64,000 bases of DNA, from NCBI RefSeq assembly GCF_018118585.1, contig NZ_CP069421.1:1178001-1242000 (forward strand). Reading direction: 5' to 3'. Origin of the DNA: Aristaeella lactis. GTDB taxonomy: Bacteria; Bacillota; Clostridia; Christensenellales; Aristaeellaceae. The translations under genes were made by a program, and so were the position numbers. The notes below the pieces were generated by a model, which was given only the letters and a program-made list of their open reading frames with translations, was not told where the DNA came from and did no database searches. Shown in pieces: positions 23,629 through 32,571 of the stretch; within the stretch, counting starts at the first letter, position 1; every line of letters starts with the position of its first letter.

Positions 23629-25218
23629 TTGTTGAATGTTCCGCCTCTTAACCCTGGCATGATGCTTGTATCATGGTTGGATCTGTTCGCCAAAGTTAAT
23701 TGTTATGACTCCTTTTTAAGCTTTCGTAAAGAATATCTCACGAGGAACGGCCTGGTGAATAGAAAAATATCGTTAGCGAGAACTGCCTTGTTTCCAACCT
23801 TGTATGGTCGGGACGCTGCTATTGATTACGCTCTCGACATGTTGTGTTCTGAACAGTCTGACATGAATATACGACGGATAATATATGGCAACACTCTTTT
23901 TCCTGCATTCACAGCCTTTTACAGCAAACCGCAACAAGCACAATTTAAAGCAATTACTGATTTCGACTTGCCAATAGATAGAGACACTATAACCGAAGAA
24001 TACAATCAATTCTGCCATTTCCAAGGAATTGACAACATTCTATGCACAAAATGTGATTTCATAAACAGAATCAAATCACAGAATGGGTCTGAACTTCGTT
24101 ACTGTCCTCATTGTATGAATGATGATATCAACGCATTTGGCGCTCCTGTTGCTCATTTGTTTCATAACTTCCCATATGTGTACATCTGCCCTATTCACAA
24201 CGAAGAACTTGTTGTTTTTCCTGACGGAATTACGGAACAGGGAAATGATTATCGTGTTGCAAATCCCCATATTCCGCCCGAAAACCTTCAATATGCATCT
24301 TTTGTCTACGACCTTATTAAATATGTTCAAGAAGAAAACCGCCCTATTGATCTTACATCATTTACATACTCTGTTTATCAAATGCAGAAAGCTCTCCGCG
24401 TATCGTCATGGCGCATACTATGTTCAATAATACACGAAGGCTACATTGATAGCGATTTTTTGGGCCTTGAAGTACGCAGGTATCCAAGCGGCATTACTTA
24501 CAATTACTATGAAGATGAAACATTAAATTACTTTCTCTATGAACCAGAGAACATGATTTGTGTCCTTCTCTATCTCGTCGGGTCTTTTGATAAGTTCATT
24601 CCTTTTCTTGAGGACAGAAACTATGAACCGCCAAAGTCCTTTATTGACGACTATCACCAGAGGAACGACTCTAATTACTGCATCAAAACACTTAATAAAA
24701 TGACTACCGATGAACTTCGTAATGTGATAGAAGAAAAGACAAACGGGAACTGTTACTTGTCACACATCGATCAGGGGAAATGCTTTGTTCGATATAACGA
24801 ATTGCCACCCTGTAAACAGTTTAAGAAATATATGTTAGACAAGAACAGCCATCGAATTCTTACGCTCAACTATGAGGAAGTCGTAAATGACTTATCTCAA
24901 AACAAGATATATATGTTCTTGCCAGTCAAATCAGAAGATATAAAGTATTGCCCTCCGATTAAAAAGAACGATCAAGCCGCTCTCTTCAGCGGCTACTGTG
25001 AATCGGTGCTTCGAGAAATCAAGTCGAAGAAAGTGACTGAAATTGATCTCAGAAGGTTGCTTCCTATGTTACCTCGTAATTCGTTTGGCCTTTTAAACCA
25101 AGCAGATTGCCATCGCATTCTGATGGAAGTCATTGAGAAACATCATGAACTGGAATGTACTACAGGGAAATATCCATTTCTAAGAATCAATTATAACGAG
25201 GAGGTAGTTGGCGCATGA
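23629..25218 (+). CDS. TniQ/TnsD-type target-selection protein
   Basis: About 529 residues. The N-terminal PPLNPGMMLVSWLDLFAKVN matches the TniQ start. A zinc-binding set follows: Cys139 and Cys142 (CTKC), Cys159 and Cys162 (CPHC), then CPIH at 187-190. The long C-terminal half resembles TnsD, not the short CRISPR-associated TniQ. In Tn7, TnsD binds a chromosomal site and recruits TnsC. No ATG fits. A TTG at 23629 (or 23632) has GGAAG 8 nt upstream and is preferred over the upstream ATG at 23572. Its stop overlaps tnsA by 4 nt. Having tniQ first is unlike Tn7, where tnsD follows tnsC. Confidence 0.85.
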   Translation: MLNVPPLNPGMMLVSWLDLFAKVNCYDSFLSFRKEYLTRNGLVNRKISLARTALFPTLYGRDAAIDYALDMLCSEQSDMNIRRIIYGNTLFPAFTAFYSKPQQAQFKAITDFDLPIDRDTITEEYNQFCHFQGIDNILCTKCDFINRIKSQNGSELRYCPHCMNDDINAFGAPVAHLFHNFPYVYICPIHNEELVVFPDGITEQGNDYRVANPHIPPENLQYASFVYDLIKYVQEENRPIDLTSFTYSVYQMQKALRVSSWRILCSIIHEGYIDSDFLGLEVRRYPSGITYNYYEDETLNYFLYEPENMICVLLYLVGSFDKFIPFLEDRNYEPPKSFIDDYHQRNDSNYCIKTLNKMTTDELRNVIEEKTNGNCYLSHIDQGKCFVRYNELPPCKQFKKYMLDKNSHRILTLNYEEVVNDLSQNKIYMFLPVKSEDIKYCPPIKKNDQAALFSGYCESVLREIKSKKVTEIDLRRLLPMLPRNSFGLLNQADCHRILMEVIEKHHELECTTGKYPFLRINYNEEVVGA

Positions 25219-25904
25219 GTAAATACCATATTAGCGATGAAACAAAATTCAAAGAAGGCCGTTGTTCTAAACTCGGAAAAGACTGGATACCTTGGATTAA
25301 AGCTTTTGAATTCTCTTCCCTTGGCACCAGAAGTATATTGATTGATTGGAAGACCGGAAGGCAGGTACACTGTCTCTCTATGGGAGAGAGAGCATGGTAT
25401 CTTATTCATCGTTGGGACGATAGTATTCTTGATATCAATGAGCAGGTTGTCCTGTATAAAGACAGCAGCAAAGAAGTCATGGGAACTACTGAAATAGCAA
25501 ACAAACTTGGAGTAAGAGCGATTTGCAATGGACAGAAATGCACAACATCTGATTTTCGTGTTTTTCATTCTGATGGTTCCGTTGAAGTTGTGTGTTTCAA
25601 AGCGTCAGAGGAAGCTGTATTTGCTCCAAAGAAAGAACGTTTGCGCCAGCGGCTTTCCATTGAACAGGCATACTGGGAATGGCAAGAAAGACCCGTGTCG
25701 TGGTCTCTTGATTATTACACAAAACAGAATTTTATTCTTGCCGACAATATTGATATGGTCACAAGATTTTTTGACAAAAGCAAAGTATTTGATGATGTAA
25801 GCTACCTCAAGCATTTGATCGCAACGAAGCAAATTGTTGTCGATATGGAGTCTGAGATACTCTGCTGTGGGGAGATGGTTAAAAATGGGATCTATAATAA
25901 ATAA
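25215..25904 (+). CDS. tnsA: TnsA-type endonuclease
   Basis: A 229-residue protein related to TnsA, the restriction-like nuclease that cuts the 5' ends of the transposon while TnsB cuts the 3' ends. The PD-(D/E)XK-type residues are Glu58 (MGERAW), Asp113 (TTSDF) and Lys129 (VVCFKAS), close to Glu63, Asp114 and Lys132 of Tn7 TnsA. The C-terminal half (about 140-229) would be the TnsC-contacting winged-helix region. With TnsA present, movement should be cut-and-paste. The gene overlaps tniQ by 4 nt and tnsB by 20 nt. Confidence 0.82.
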   Translation: MSKYHISDETKFKEGRCSKLGKDWIPWIKAFEFSSLGTRSILIDWKTGRQVHCLSMGERAWYLIHRWDDSILDINEQVVLYKDSSKEVMGTTEIANKLGVRAICNGQKCTTSDFRVFHSDGSVEVVCFKASEEAVFAPKKERLRQRLSIEQAYWEWQERPVSWSLDYYTKQNFILADNIDMVTRFFDKSKVFDDVSYLKHLIATKQIVVDMESEILCCGEMVKNGIYNK

Positions 25905-28083
25905 AGTTCAAAGCAAACTAAAACTGCAGGTTCATGTCGGGGATGTTGTTGCATATCTAAATAAAACATATTCTGTTGTTTTCGTTGATCATGCCAATGG
26001 TCAGGTTGTTCTTTTTGATAAATACAGCTCCGAACTTAGTTGCATTACTAAAAGCACCGAAAATCTTTTTGCAGAATACCTGATTGGAGCTGTATCTGTT
26101 ACCCCTGGCGATCATTATATTGTCATTCCGAACGACAACAATCCCATTTATCTTAAACGCCTCGCTGTTCTTAATGACATAATTGATGCTTATGGGCCAA
26201 CCTATCTTGATCTTGTTGGGAAAAACAGCAAGCCGGAGCTTAAAGATATAATTCATAAGCACAATATTTCAGGCGTTCTTGCTTGGAAAATCATTCATCT
26301 CTTTCTGAAAAATGGCTGCGATAGAACTGCATTGTATCCCAAAACAACAAAAGACCGAAATCTTGATCCAAACAAAACCTATGCCCGTAGAGGAGCAAAG
26401 GCAAAAGACGCAGACCTGCAATCTGAAGTTGTTGCGCAAAATAACCCTGAAATCCTTTCGATTTTTAATGAATACAAGGAGAAAATTCTTAGTAAACACT
26501 TTTTTGGGCCTACTGCTGCTTATGAAGATATGATGTGCAAGTATTTCTTGCAAACATTTTATAGCCGTGATGAAGCAGGTGTTTTGTATCTGGATGTAAA
26601 ACTGCTTCCGCCCGCCCTTATTCCAACTTTTTTTCAGTTTTATAGTTGGTATAAAAAAAACACAACATACAGAGAACGGGAAACCGCTAAAATTGGCGTT
26701 CTTGCATATAAAAACGAACGACGTCTGCAATATGGAGACACTTTCTCTTGCACTCATGGAGCCGGGCATTTTTTCGAAAGTGACCACTGGGAAGTCCCTG
26801 TTTATCTTATATCCCAGTTTTCAAATGACACGGTTTCAAAAGCGATTTTATCTGTAATGATCGATGTTTATACTGGGCATCCTGTTGCTATAAATCTTTC
26901 TTTTGATAACAACTCAAATAGAGCATTTACTTCAATGGTTCTATCTTTGGGGCGGTCTAAAATGGAATTGTGTAAAGAATATGGTGTACACCTTGAGAGT
27001 GAATCTGACTGGCCTTCACAATATTTGCCGAGAAGTATGCGTATTGATTCCGGCTCTGACTTTACTTCAATAAACACAGCTCGTTTTTGCAAAGAGAACG
27101 ACATAGTCCCTGTTCCTGTAACTCCTGGATGTGGCTCGTACAAGCCCAATGTTGAACGATTTTTTGGGGCTCTTAATACTTATCTCGCCAGTCTTCTGGA
27201 AGATGATGGATATATAACAGGAATGCCAAACTCTCACCCCGAAAAGAAGGCCCACTTAACAATAAAGCAACTTTTTAAAATCATTCTTGAATTCACTGTT
27301 GCTTACATAAAAACGCCACGCCTGAACTTCAAACGAACAGAGGACATGCGAAGGAAAAATATCGGTACTACTCCCCTCGATCTTTTTCAGTACAGCATTG
27401 AAAGGTATGGCGCTCCTACTCCAATTATCAACAAAAATCAATTTTTATGGTCTTTACTTATGGATGATGTTACATCAACAATCTCTTCTAATCATGCTTT
27501 GCATATTAAAGAATGGGATTTGGAATATGCAGACATAAAAAACAAGGAACTTTCTGACATGATGGAGGCAGCGGGTGAAAATGGAAAGCCGTTCCCCGTT
27601 CGATATGATCCTCGCAATATAGCAAACGTCTATTACTTGAAAGATGGAGTTCCTACACCAGTACATCTAAAACCTGCATACAGAAGTTATGCTGATACGA
27701 CTCTGTATGAATACTTGAAAAAACGGGAAAAAGAAAATACAAAAAAACGCCATGACCGGAGGAAGCGCTTGGAACAGAAAGTTGCTGCCAGATATCATGG
27801 AAAGCAAACTATTTCCTTGTCGCGTTCTGCCCATAAGTTTAAACCCGGCACAAAGTTCATGAGAAATAATACAATATTTGAAAAAGAAGCAACTGCAAAA
27901 ATCCATACTATTGCAGACGAGTTGGAAAATGAAAATACAACTACACTGTGCATTGAGGCACCTGCAAGTACAATTATTGCTGAAAGCAAGCCCTTGCCCA
28001 AAGTCGAAGCTTCACACACGCTTAACCAAAGTGCTTCTCAACGCATGATTGCATTAAGAAAGAACATGGATTCAGCAACATAA
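25885..28083 (+). CDS. tnsB: TnsB-type DDE transposase
   Basis: A 732-residue retroviral-integrase-type transposase. The catalytic residues are Asp300 (ESDHW), Asp388 (RIDSGSD) and Glu424 (PNVERFF), with 87 and 35 residues between them, close to Tn7 TnsB. An N-terminal DNA-binding part (about 1-270) should recognise the 18-bp end sites. A basic C-terminal region (YLKKREKENTKKRHDRRKRL) precedes a tail that could contact TnsC. ATG 25885 has GGGGAGATGG upstream and is preferred over an in-frame ATG at 25834. It overlaps tnsA by 20 nt and is followed by tnsC after 16 bp. Confidence 0.92.
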   Translation: MGSIINKVQSKLKLQVHVGDVVAYLNKTYSVVFVDHANGQVVLFDKYSSELSCITKSTENLFAEYLIGAVSVTPGDHYIVIPNDNNPIYLKRLAVLNDIIDAYGPTYLDLVGKNSKPELKDIIHKHNISGVLAWKIIHLFLKNGCDRTALYPKTTKDRNLDPNKTYARRGAKAKDADLQSEVVAQNNPEILSIFNEYKEKILSKHFFGPTAAYEDMMCKYFLQTFYSRDEAGVLYLDVKLLPPALIPTFFQFYSWYKKNTTYRERETAKIGVLAYKNERRLQYGDTFSCTHGAGHFFESDHWEVPVYLISQFSNDTVSKAILSVMIDVYTGHPVAINLSFDNNSNRAFTSMVLSLGRSKMELCKEYGVHLESESDWPSQYLPRSMRIDSGSDFTSINTARFCKENDIVPVPVTPGCGSYKPNVERFFGALNTYLASLLEDDGYITGMPNSHPEKKAHLTIKQLFKIILEFTVAYIKTPRLNFKRTEDMRRKNIGTTPLDLFQYSIERYGAPTPIINKNQFLWSLLMDDVTSTISSNHALHIKEWDLEYADIKNKELSDMMEAAGENGKPFPVRYDPRNIANVYYLKDGVPTPVHLKPAYRSYADTTLYEYLKKREKENTKKRHDRRKRLEQKVAARYHGKQTISLSRSAHKFKPGTKFMRNNTIFEKEATAKIHTIADELENENTTTLCIEAPASTIIAESKPLPKVEASHTLNQSASQRMIALRKNMDSAT

Positions 28084-28099
28084 AAGAGGAGATGATATT

Positions 28100-29767
28100 T
28101 TGTCAATTAATTTGCAAAGCTTTATAAAGCCTATTACCTATTCTGAGATTGGTCACAATGGTTACCAATATGATAAAAGGATATTCGAAAAAGGAGAAAT
28201 TGTTGAAGCAAGACATATTAAAATTCCATACATTCTTCCCAACCCTCTATATTCTTGCCTGCCTCCTGCTGCTACAGAAGAAGAGCTTGCAGAGGCCGCA
28301 ACAACGAGAATAGATTTCAACCATAACGAGATAATCAAATTGCCCGATGTCGTACAACATGAAATCATTGGACAAATAAAAGAAAACATAAATATATATC
28401 TTCCAATGTATTACGATTCGAGTATAAATGTCCGTGCTTGTCTGCAATCATCCTATTTAAGAAGAGGCTTCCCAAAGAACGATACAAACCTAAATGACAT
28501 TACAAATCCATTATATGTTTATCCGAGAACTGAAATACAGAAACATGGAACTGATGGCGGCTGCCAGATTATAGGCGGTAGTGGTTGTGGCAAATCAACA
28601 TCCCTTGATCCGATACTGTCTTTCTATCCTCAAGGAATACGACATCTCCTTACAAATGGCGGTGATTTTACACAAATTGTATATTTAAGAGTTGATTGTC
28701 CTGTAAATAATGTTTCGGAATTATATGGAAGAATAGGCATTCAAATCGATTACATCCTGCAACGTAGGCATTGCCATGAATTTGAAAACATGCTCAGAGG
28801 AAGCAATAGAACAACAAACTCGAATAGATCTACAACACTTACCAATTTGGTCAACGCATTTGGCATTGGGATCATTATTCTGGACGAAGCGCAAAATCTC
28901 AATCTTACCGACAAAGAAATCATTGAATTGGTGAATATCAGTAATACCACAGGAGTCAACTTTATATTTGTCAGCACAAAACCCCTGTTTCCTGAGTATA
29001 AAGTAAACGAAGACAACAGAAAAGTAATACGCCGCTTTGGAGTTGGAAATATAGCTGATCGTTATTGTCAAGATACTAATCTGTTTTATTCGATTATTTA
29101 TGAGTTGAGTAATTACCAGCTTTTCGAGCCAGAAATCCATATGGTTGATATGATTATCGACTCAAACAATATCCCCAGATTTGTAATCAACGAAAAATAT
29201 GCAGACGTACTGGATGAAATACATTACTTCTCTCAGGGCAGGATCGGTGCCATTTTATCACTTTGGATTGAAATGAATAATCTATATATTGAGGATGGAC
29301 GTAATGAAAACATTGATTTGAATTTTGTTCGTAAAGTCATTCATCTGAAATTGCACCAGCAGGGACTTATTTCGGAAAAGGAATCTCGGATAGCAAGAGA
29401 TGCCTTCCAGCACAAACTGCGTATCGCGCTATATGATAAAGACGATATCTCTCAGGATTATTACATCAACGATATTCCAAGCGACGCTGATCGCGATGTA
29501 GATATTTGCTGCGAATTGGCATGTAATGTGTTTAACAATTTGCATAGTCAGCTAAAGGATAATTATGACGACCAGGTTCTGCGTGATGCTGTATTCTCCG
29601 CATCTCTCAACCTTGCCAGCAAGAAAAAAACGATATCTGAAGACGCTTTGCGTCAAGAGACTATAACAATACTGACTGGTGCCAAAAGAAAGAAAGCCAA
29701 GAAACAAACCAACCCTGCAAGCAAAGATGAGTTTTTCGCCAGCAAGCTAAATAATTCATCTACATAA
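28100..29767 (+). CDS. tnsC: TnsC-type AAA+ ATPase
   Basis: A 555-residue regulator ATPase. Walker A is GGSGCGKST (Lys165) and Walker B is IIILDEAQNL (Asp262, Glu263), followed by sensor-like TGVNFIFVSTKP. In Tn7, TnsC polymerises on target DNA marked by TnsD and activates TnsAB. The length matches Tn7 TnsC and is longer than the minimal TniB/CAST type. The start is TTG at 28100 with AGAGGAG upstream. The C-terminus is Lys-rich (KRKKAKKQTNP). Confidence 0.9.
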   Translation: MSINLQSFIKPITYSEIGHNGYQYDKRIFEKGEIVEARHIKIPYILPNPLYSCLPPAATEEELAEAATTRIDFNHNEIIKLPDVVQHEIIGQIKENINIYLPMYYDSSINVRACLQSSYLRRGFPKNDTNLNDITNPLYVYPRTEIQKHGTDGGCQIIGGSGCGKSTSLDPILSFYPQGIRHLLTNGGDFTQIVYLRVDCPVNNVSELYGRIGIQIDYILQRRHCHEFENMLRGSNRTTNSNRSTTLTNLVNAFGIGIIILDEAQNLNLTDKEIIELVNISNTTGVNFIFVSTKPLFPEYKVNEDNRKVIRRFGVGNIADRYCQDTNLFYSIIYELSNYQLFEPEIHMVDMIIDSNNIPRFVINEKYADVLDEIHYFSQGRIGAILSLWIEMNNLYIEDGRNENIDLNFVRKVIHLKLHQQGLISEKESRIARDAFQHKLRIALYDKDDISQDYYINDIPSDADRDVDICCELACNVFNNLHSQLKDNYDDQVLRDAVFSASLNLASKKKTISEDALRQETITILTGAKRKKAKKQTNPASKDEFFASKLNNSST

Positions 29768-29781
29768 ATGGAGAAGCAATT

Positions 29782-30660
29782 ATGATAGTATCACGCGATG
29801 AAAAATGGAAAATAGGGCTTTCTCATCTTAATGAGTATTATGGATCACATGGACATTGCAATGTTCCGCACCGATATATCTCACCAGATGGTTATCATTT
29901 GGGTATATGGGTACAGAATCAGCGGACTGCTGTTAAGCGCGGCAAATTATCTCATGAAAAGATTGAACTGCTTTCCAAATTGCATTTTACATTTATCGTT
30001 AATGATTACAATTCAATGTGGTTGAATGGATACAATCATTTGCTCGATTATTACAATAACTGTGGGGATGCAAATGTTCCGCACCGATATATCTCACCAG
30101 ATGGTTATCATTTGGGTCAGTGGGTAAAGAATCAGCGAACTGCTATTAAGCGCGGTAAATTGTGCCGTGAAAGGTATGAACTACTTTCCAACTTGAATTT
30201 CAGATTTAACGTTAAAAATACAAATACAATGTGGTTGAACGGATATAATCATTTGATCGATTATTTCAATAATTGTGGGAATGTAAATGTTCCGCAATCT
30301 TATATTTCTCCTGATGGTTATCGTTTGGGTCAATGGGTGTTTCAACAGCGACAAGTTTTTAAGCGCAACCGTTTAGACCACGAAAGATATGAATTGCTTA
30401 AAAAGATCAAGTTTTCGTTTGATACAAATAGATCAAATCCCGAACCTGCATGGGAGAATGGCTATAATCACTTAATTGATTATTGTAGAATTCATAAATC
30501 TGTCAAAGTTCCGGCAAGATATATTTCTCCTGATGGGTTTAAATTGGGGTATTGGGTATTTTACAATCAAATCAACTATAAATTATTATCAATTACACAG
30601 ATTAAAAAACTTGAGGCAACTGGGTTTTTCCCTCTCTGGCATGAAACTCATACATGGTAA
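29782..30660 (+). CDS. Protein of four helicase-associated (HA) repeats
   Basis: A 292-residue protein built of four roughly 70-residue repeats, each with W-x-x-G-[FY]-x-H-L-x-[DE]-Y, a cysteine or histidine, NVPxxYISPDGYxLGxWV and a basic helix ending at ELL. This is the helicase-associated (HA, PF03457-type) module, a small helical DNA-binding domain usually found after helicases. No helicase is attached. It starts 14 bp after tnsC and ends 29 bp before the innermost right-end site, so it is the last gene of the transposition operon. It may be an accessory DNA-binding or target factor; this is inference. Repeats 1-3 are highly similar even in DNA. Confidence 0.82.
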   Translation: MIVSRDEKWKIGLSHLNEYYGSHGHCNVPHRYISPDGYHLGIWVQNQRTAVKRGKLSHEKIELLSKLHFTFIVNDYNSMWLNGYNHLLDYYNNCGDANVPHRYISPDGYHLGQWVKNQRTAIKRGKLCRERYELLSNLNFRFNVKNTNTMWLNGYNHLIDYFNNCGNVNVPQSYISPDGYRLGQWVFQQRQVFKRNRLDHERYELLKKIKFSFDTNRSNPEPAWENGYNHLIDYCRIHKSVKVPARYISPDGFKLGYWVFYNQINYKLLSITQIKKLEATGFFPLWHETHTW

Positions 30661-30688
30661 TAATTTTTTTTTATTTGCTATATCCTTG

Positions 30689-30847
30689 TTAACGCAATAA
30701 TTACAATGCGTTTTTTTGTTAACGGAATAATTACAATGAGGTTTTAGACATAAAAAACGCAACATATTAACGCGATATTTACAAGTAGCATACTCCAGAA
30801 ACGTTTATTTTCCGTCAATCTTGTTAACGAGATAATTCAAAACTCAC
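30689..30847. repeat. Transposon right end with four inverted TnsB-type sites
   Basis: TTAACGNNATAATTACAA-type sites begin at 30689, 30719, 30767 and 30824 (the last is TTAACGAGATAATTCAA). They are inverted relative to the left end. The end reads AACTCAC next to the duplicated ATCTG. The site number is unequal between ends (6 and 4), as in Tn7-like elements. Confidence 0.88.
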
Positions 30848-30852
30848 ATCTG
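30848..30852. repeat. Target-site duplication, right copy (ATCTG)
   Basis: Matches 16453-16457. It lies 30 bp from the stop codon of the hydrolase gene. Confidence 0.75.
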
Positions 30853-30882
30853 TTTTTCAGTTTTACTGCTGAAATGCTTATT

Positions 30883-32367
30883 TTACTTTAAATCACTGTA
30901 CAGGATTTTCCCTACGCAGATCATATCCGGATCCATCCGTTCCCGGAAGGATTCGAGGGCCAGCTTTTCCGAAGGGTTCACCTGCAGGGTATATTCGCCT
31001 TTGGGCGTGATAAGGGTAACCGGACGGCCGGTATCCACCATGCCGGCCAGGAAAAGAATCGCAAAATCGCCGTTGACCGCCTCGTCCGGTATAACGGTAT
31101 ATGTATTGCTGACGCTGTCAAAAGACGCGCGAATGATTCCCGTGTTTACTGAAGGTTCCGCCTCCAGCCAGTACCAGGAAGTGATCTCCCTGCCTGCCGC
31201 CCGGGTTCCCAGGTCCCAGACCAGTTCCGGAGGAACAGGATTCCGTACATACTGTGAAACCCAGCGAACCGCGTTCGTGTTCGCCTCCGCCAGTTCCAGG
31301 CCGAATGTATCGCCAACCAGGCTGGTGACAGCCTGGTCAAACGCTTCGTCATCCCCGTAGACCCAATATGACAGGTAGATGATGTCATCGGTGTCCAGCT
31401 TCTCCTGCGTGACCTGCAGCATGGCCGTCAGCATGTCTTCCGCTTCTTCCCTCTCCGCGAAGGCTGTCGGATCAGCCAGCACCAGGCCGTGTGAATCAGC
31501 ATAGTCAATATAATTGTGGCCTTCCGGCACATGAATCCATACCTGGTGTTCATACCCGAAGCCATACTTATCCCGGTAATCTTCCAGCGTTTTCTCAAAC
31601 TCCGCGCAGCGCACGGATCTTTTGGCGTCTTCAGTATAGTAATCCCGGATCCCGGCCTGCAGGCAGATCGGACAGTTGGCTGTGTTCAGCAGGCTGACCC
31701 CGTTCGGGTGCCCGGAAGACATGTTCACCGCCGCAAAGCGATCCGCAAGCCGCGGGGCGAGCTGATATACTCCGTCTCCCCCGGCTGAAAAGCCCAGCAG
31801 GTAAACACGGTTCTGATCCGCATGTTCCATGACCGACATATACGTGATCAGTTCATCCAGCAGCGGATAGGTTTCCTCCCGGAAATGCAGGTCCCAGGTA
31901 TCCGATACGCCGCGCACGGAGACATAGATACCGTTTTCCACGCTTCTCCTGTAATAGTGAAACATATCGATCCACTGATCGTTGTTCATTTCCTCCGGGC
32001 CGCCTCCGCCACCGTGAAGGGTAATATAAAGGGGATATCGTCCGGATTCATCTGCTTCCCCCACCGTTTCTTTCATGAAACGCAGTTTCTCCCCTCCGTG
32101 CCGCAGGGTATAGACGGTCTGCGGTTCATCGGCATACCAATCGCTCGGAACCGTTTCTGTCACCACAGTGACCTCATCCGCAAAAAAGGATTGTATCTCT
32201 GTGCTCTCCATGGTTTCCTTCAGGACGGCATCCACCATGGCGGCCGTTTCCTCTGCTGTTCCCGGAGCAGATTCAGGATTGACGATGATCGTTTCTTCCG
32301 CGCCGGCATAAACCGTAAACAGAAGCAGGGAAAGAACCAGCCCGAAAGCCACCATTTTCATTTTCAT
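30883..32367 (-). CDS. Secreted alpha/beta hydrolase (esterase-like)
   Basis: A 494-residue exported serine hydrolase. The signal peptide covers about 1-24. The oxyanion segment is LHGGGGG (about 118-123) and the nucleophile is Ser194 in LGFSAGGDG. A likely catalytic His is in PEGHNYIDY. A beta-rich C-terminal domain of roughly 140 residues follows. It resembles the polyhydroxyalkanoate-depolymerase/feruloyl-esterase-like group; the substrate is unknown. ATG 32367 is chosen for its normal signal peptide; ATG 32388 is possible. The Tn7-like element sits directly downstream. Confidence 0.82.
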   Translation of the reverse strand: MKMKMVAFGLVLSLLLFTVYAGAEETIIVNPESAPGTAEETAAMVDAVLKETMESTEIQSFFADEVTVVTETVPSDWYADEPQTVYTLRHGGEKLRFMKETVGEADESGRYPLYITLHGGGGGPEEMNNDQWIDMFHYYRRSVENGIYVSVRGVSDTWDLHFREETYPLLDELITYMSVMEHADQNRVYLLGFSAGGDGVYQLAPRLADRFAAVNMSSGHPNGVSLLNTANCPICLQAGIRDYYTEDAKRSVRCAEFEKTLEDYRDKYGFGYEHQVWIHVPEGHNYIDYADSHGLVLADPTAFAEREEAEDMLTAMLQVTQEKLDTDDIIYLSYWVYGDDEAFDQAVTSLVGDTFGLELAEANTNAVRWVSQYVRNPVPPELVWDLGTRAAGREITSWYWLEAEPSVNTGIIRASFDSVSNTYTVIPDEAVNGDFAILFLAGMVDTGRPVTLITPKGEYTLQVNPSEKLALESFRERMDPDMICVGKILYSDLK

Positions 32368-32515
32368 GAGCGAATCTCTCTTTTCCATATATTTGGCATC
32401 CTGATTACTGATGCCGGGCAGCGAAATCCAAACATATGGTTATTGTATTTCGGCATAAGACAAAGGATTCCTGTTTGTCTGTAAAATATAATCCCCTGCG
32501 GCAATATGGATATCC

Positions 32516-32557
32516 TAAAGAAGCTGCCGGAGGCTATCTCCCTGGCAGCTTTCTTTT
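32516..32557 (-). terminator. Terminator after the gene at 32572
   Basis: On the minus strand, AAGCTGCC, a 15-nt loop, GGCAGCTT, then CTTTAGG. The other strand ends in TTTCTTTT, so it may work both ways. Confidence 0.65.
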
Positions 32558-32571
32558 ATTCCCATGACACT

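Larger units (their letters stand above)
16458..30847. mobile_element. Tn7-like transposon, about 14.4 kb
   Basis: Ends: six TTGTAATTATCNCGTTAA-type sites on the left and four inverted ones on the right. The two outermost sites share AATTATCTCGTTAA, and the second pair shares GTTAATATGTTGC. A 5-bp duplication ATCTG flanks it. Genes: tniQ/tnsD, tnsA, tnsB and tnsC in overlapping order, with intact catalytic residues, plus an HA-repeat protein, a LexA-like repressor and an ISL3-like protein. The cargo is mobile-element and phage debris with a DegV cassette. The part from 21.1 kb on is AT-rich relative to the host. The right end lies 30-35 bp downstream of the stop of the hydrolase gene at 30883, a distance reminiscent of Tn7 at glmS. 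No cas genes are present. Confidence 0.92.

Noticed and set aside
16458-30847. A CRISPR-associated transposon
   Set aside because: TniQ is of the long TnsD type, TnsA is present, and there is no cas gene, array or guide-like RNA in the element.
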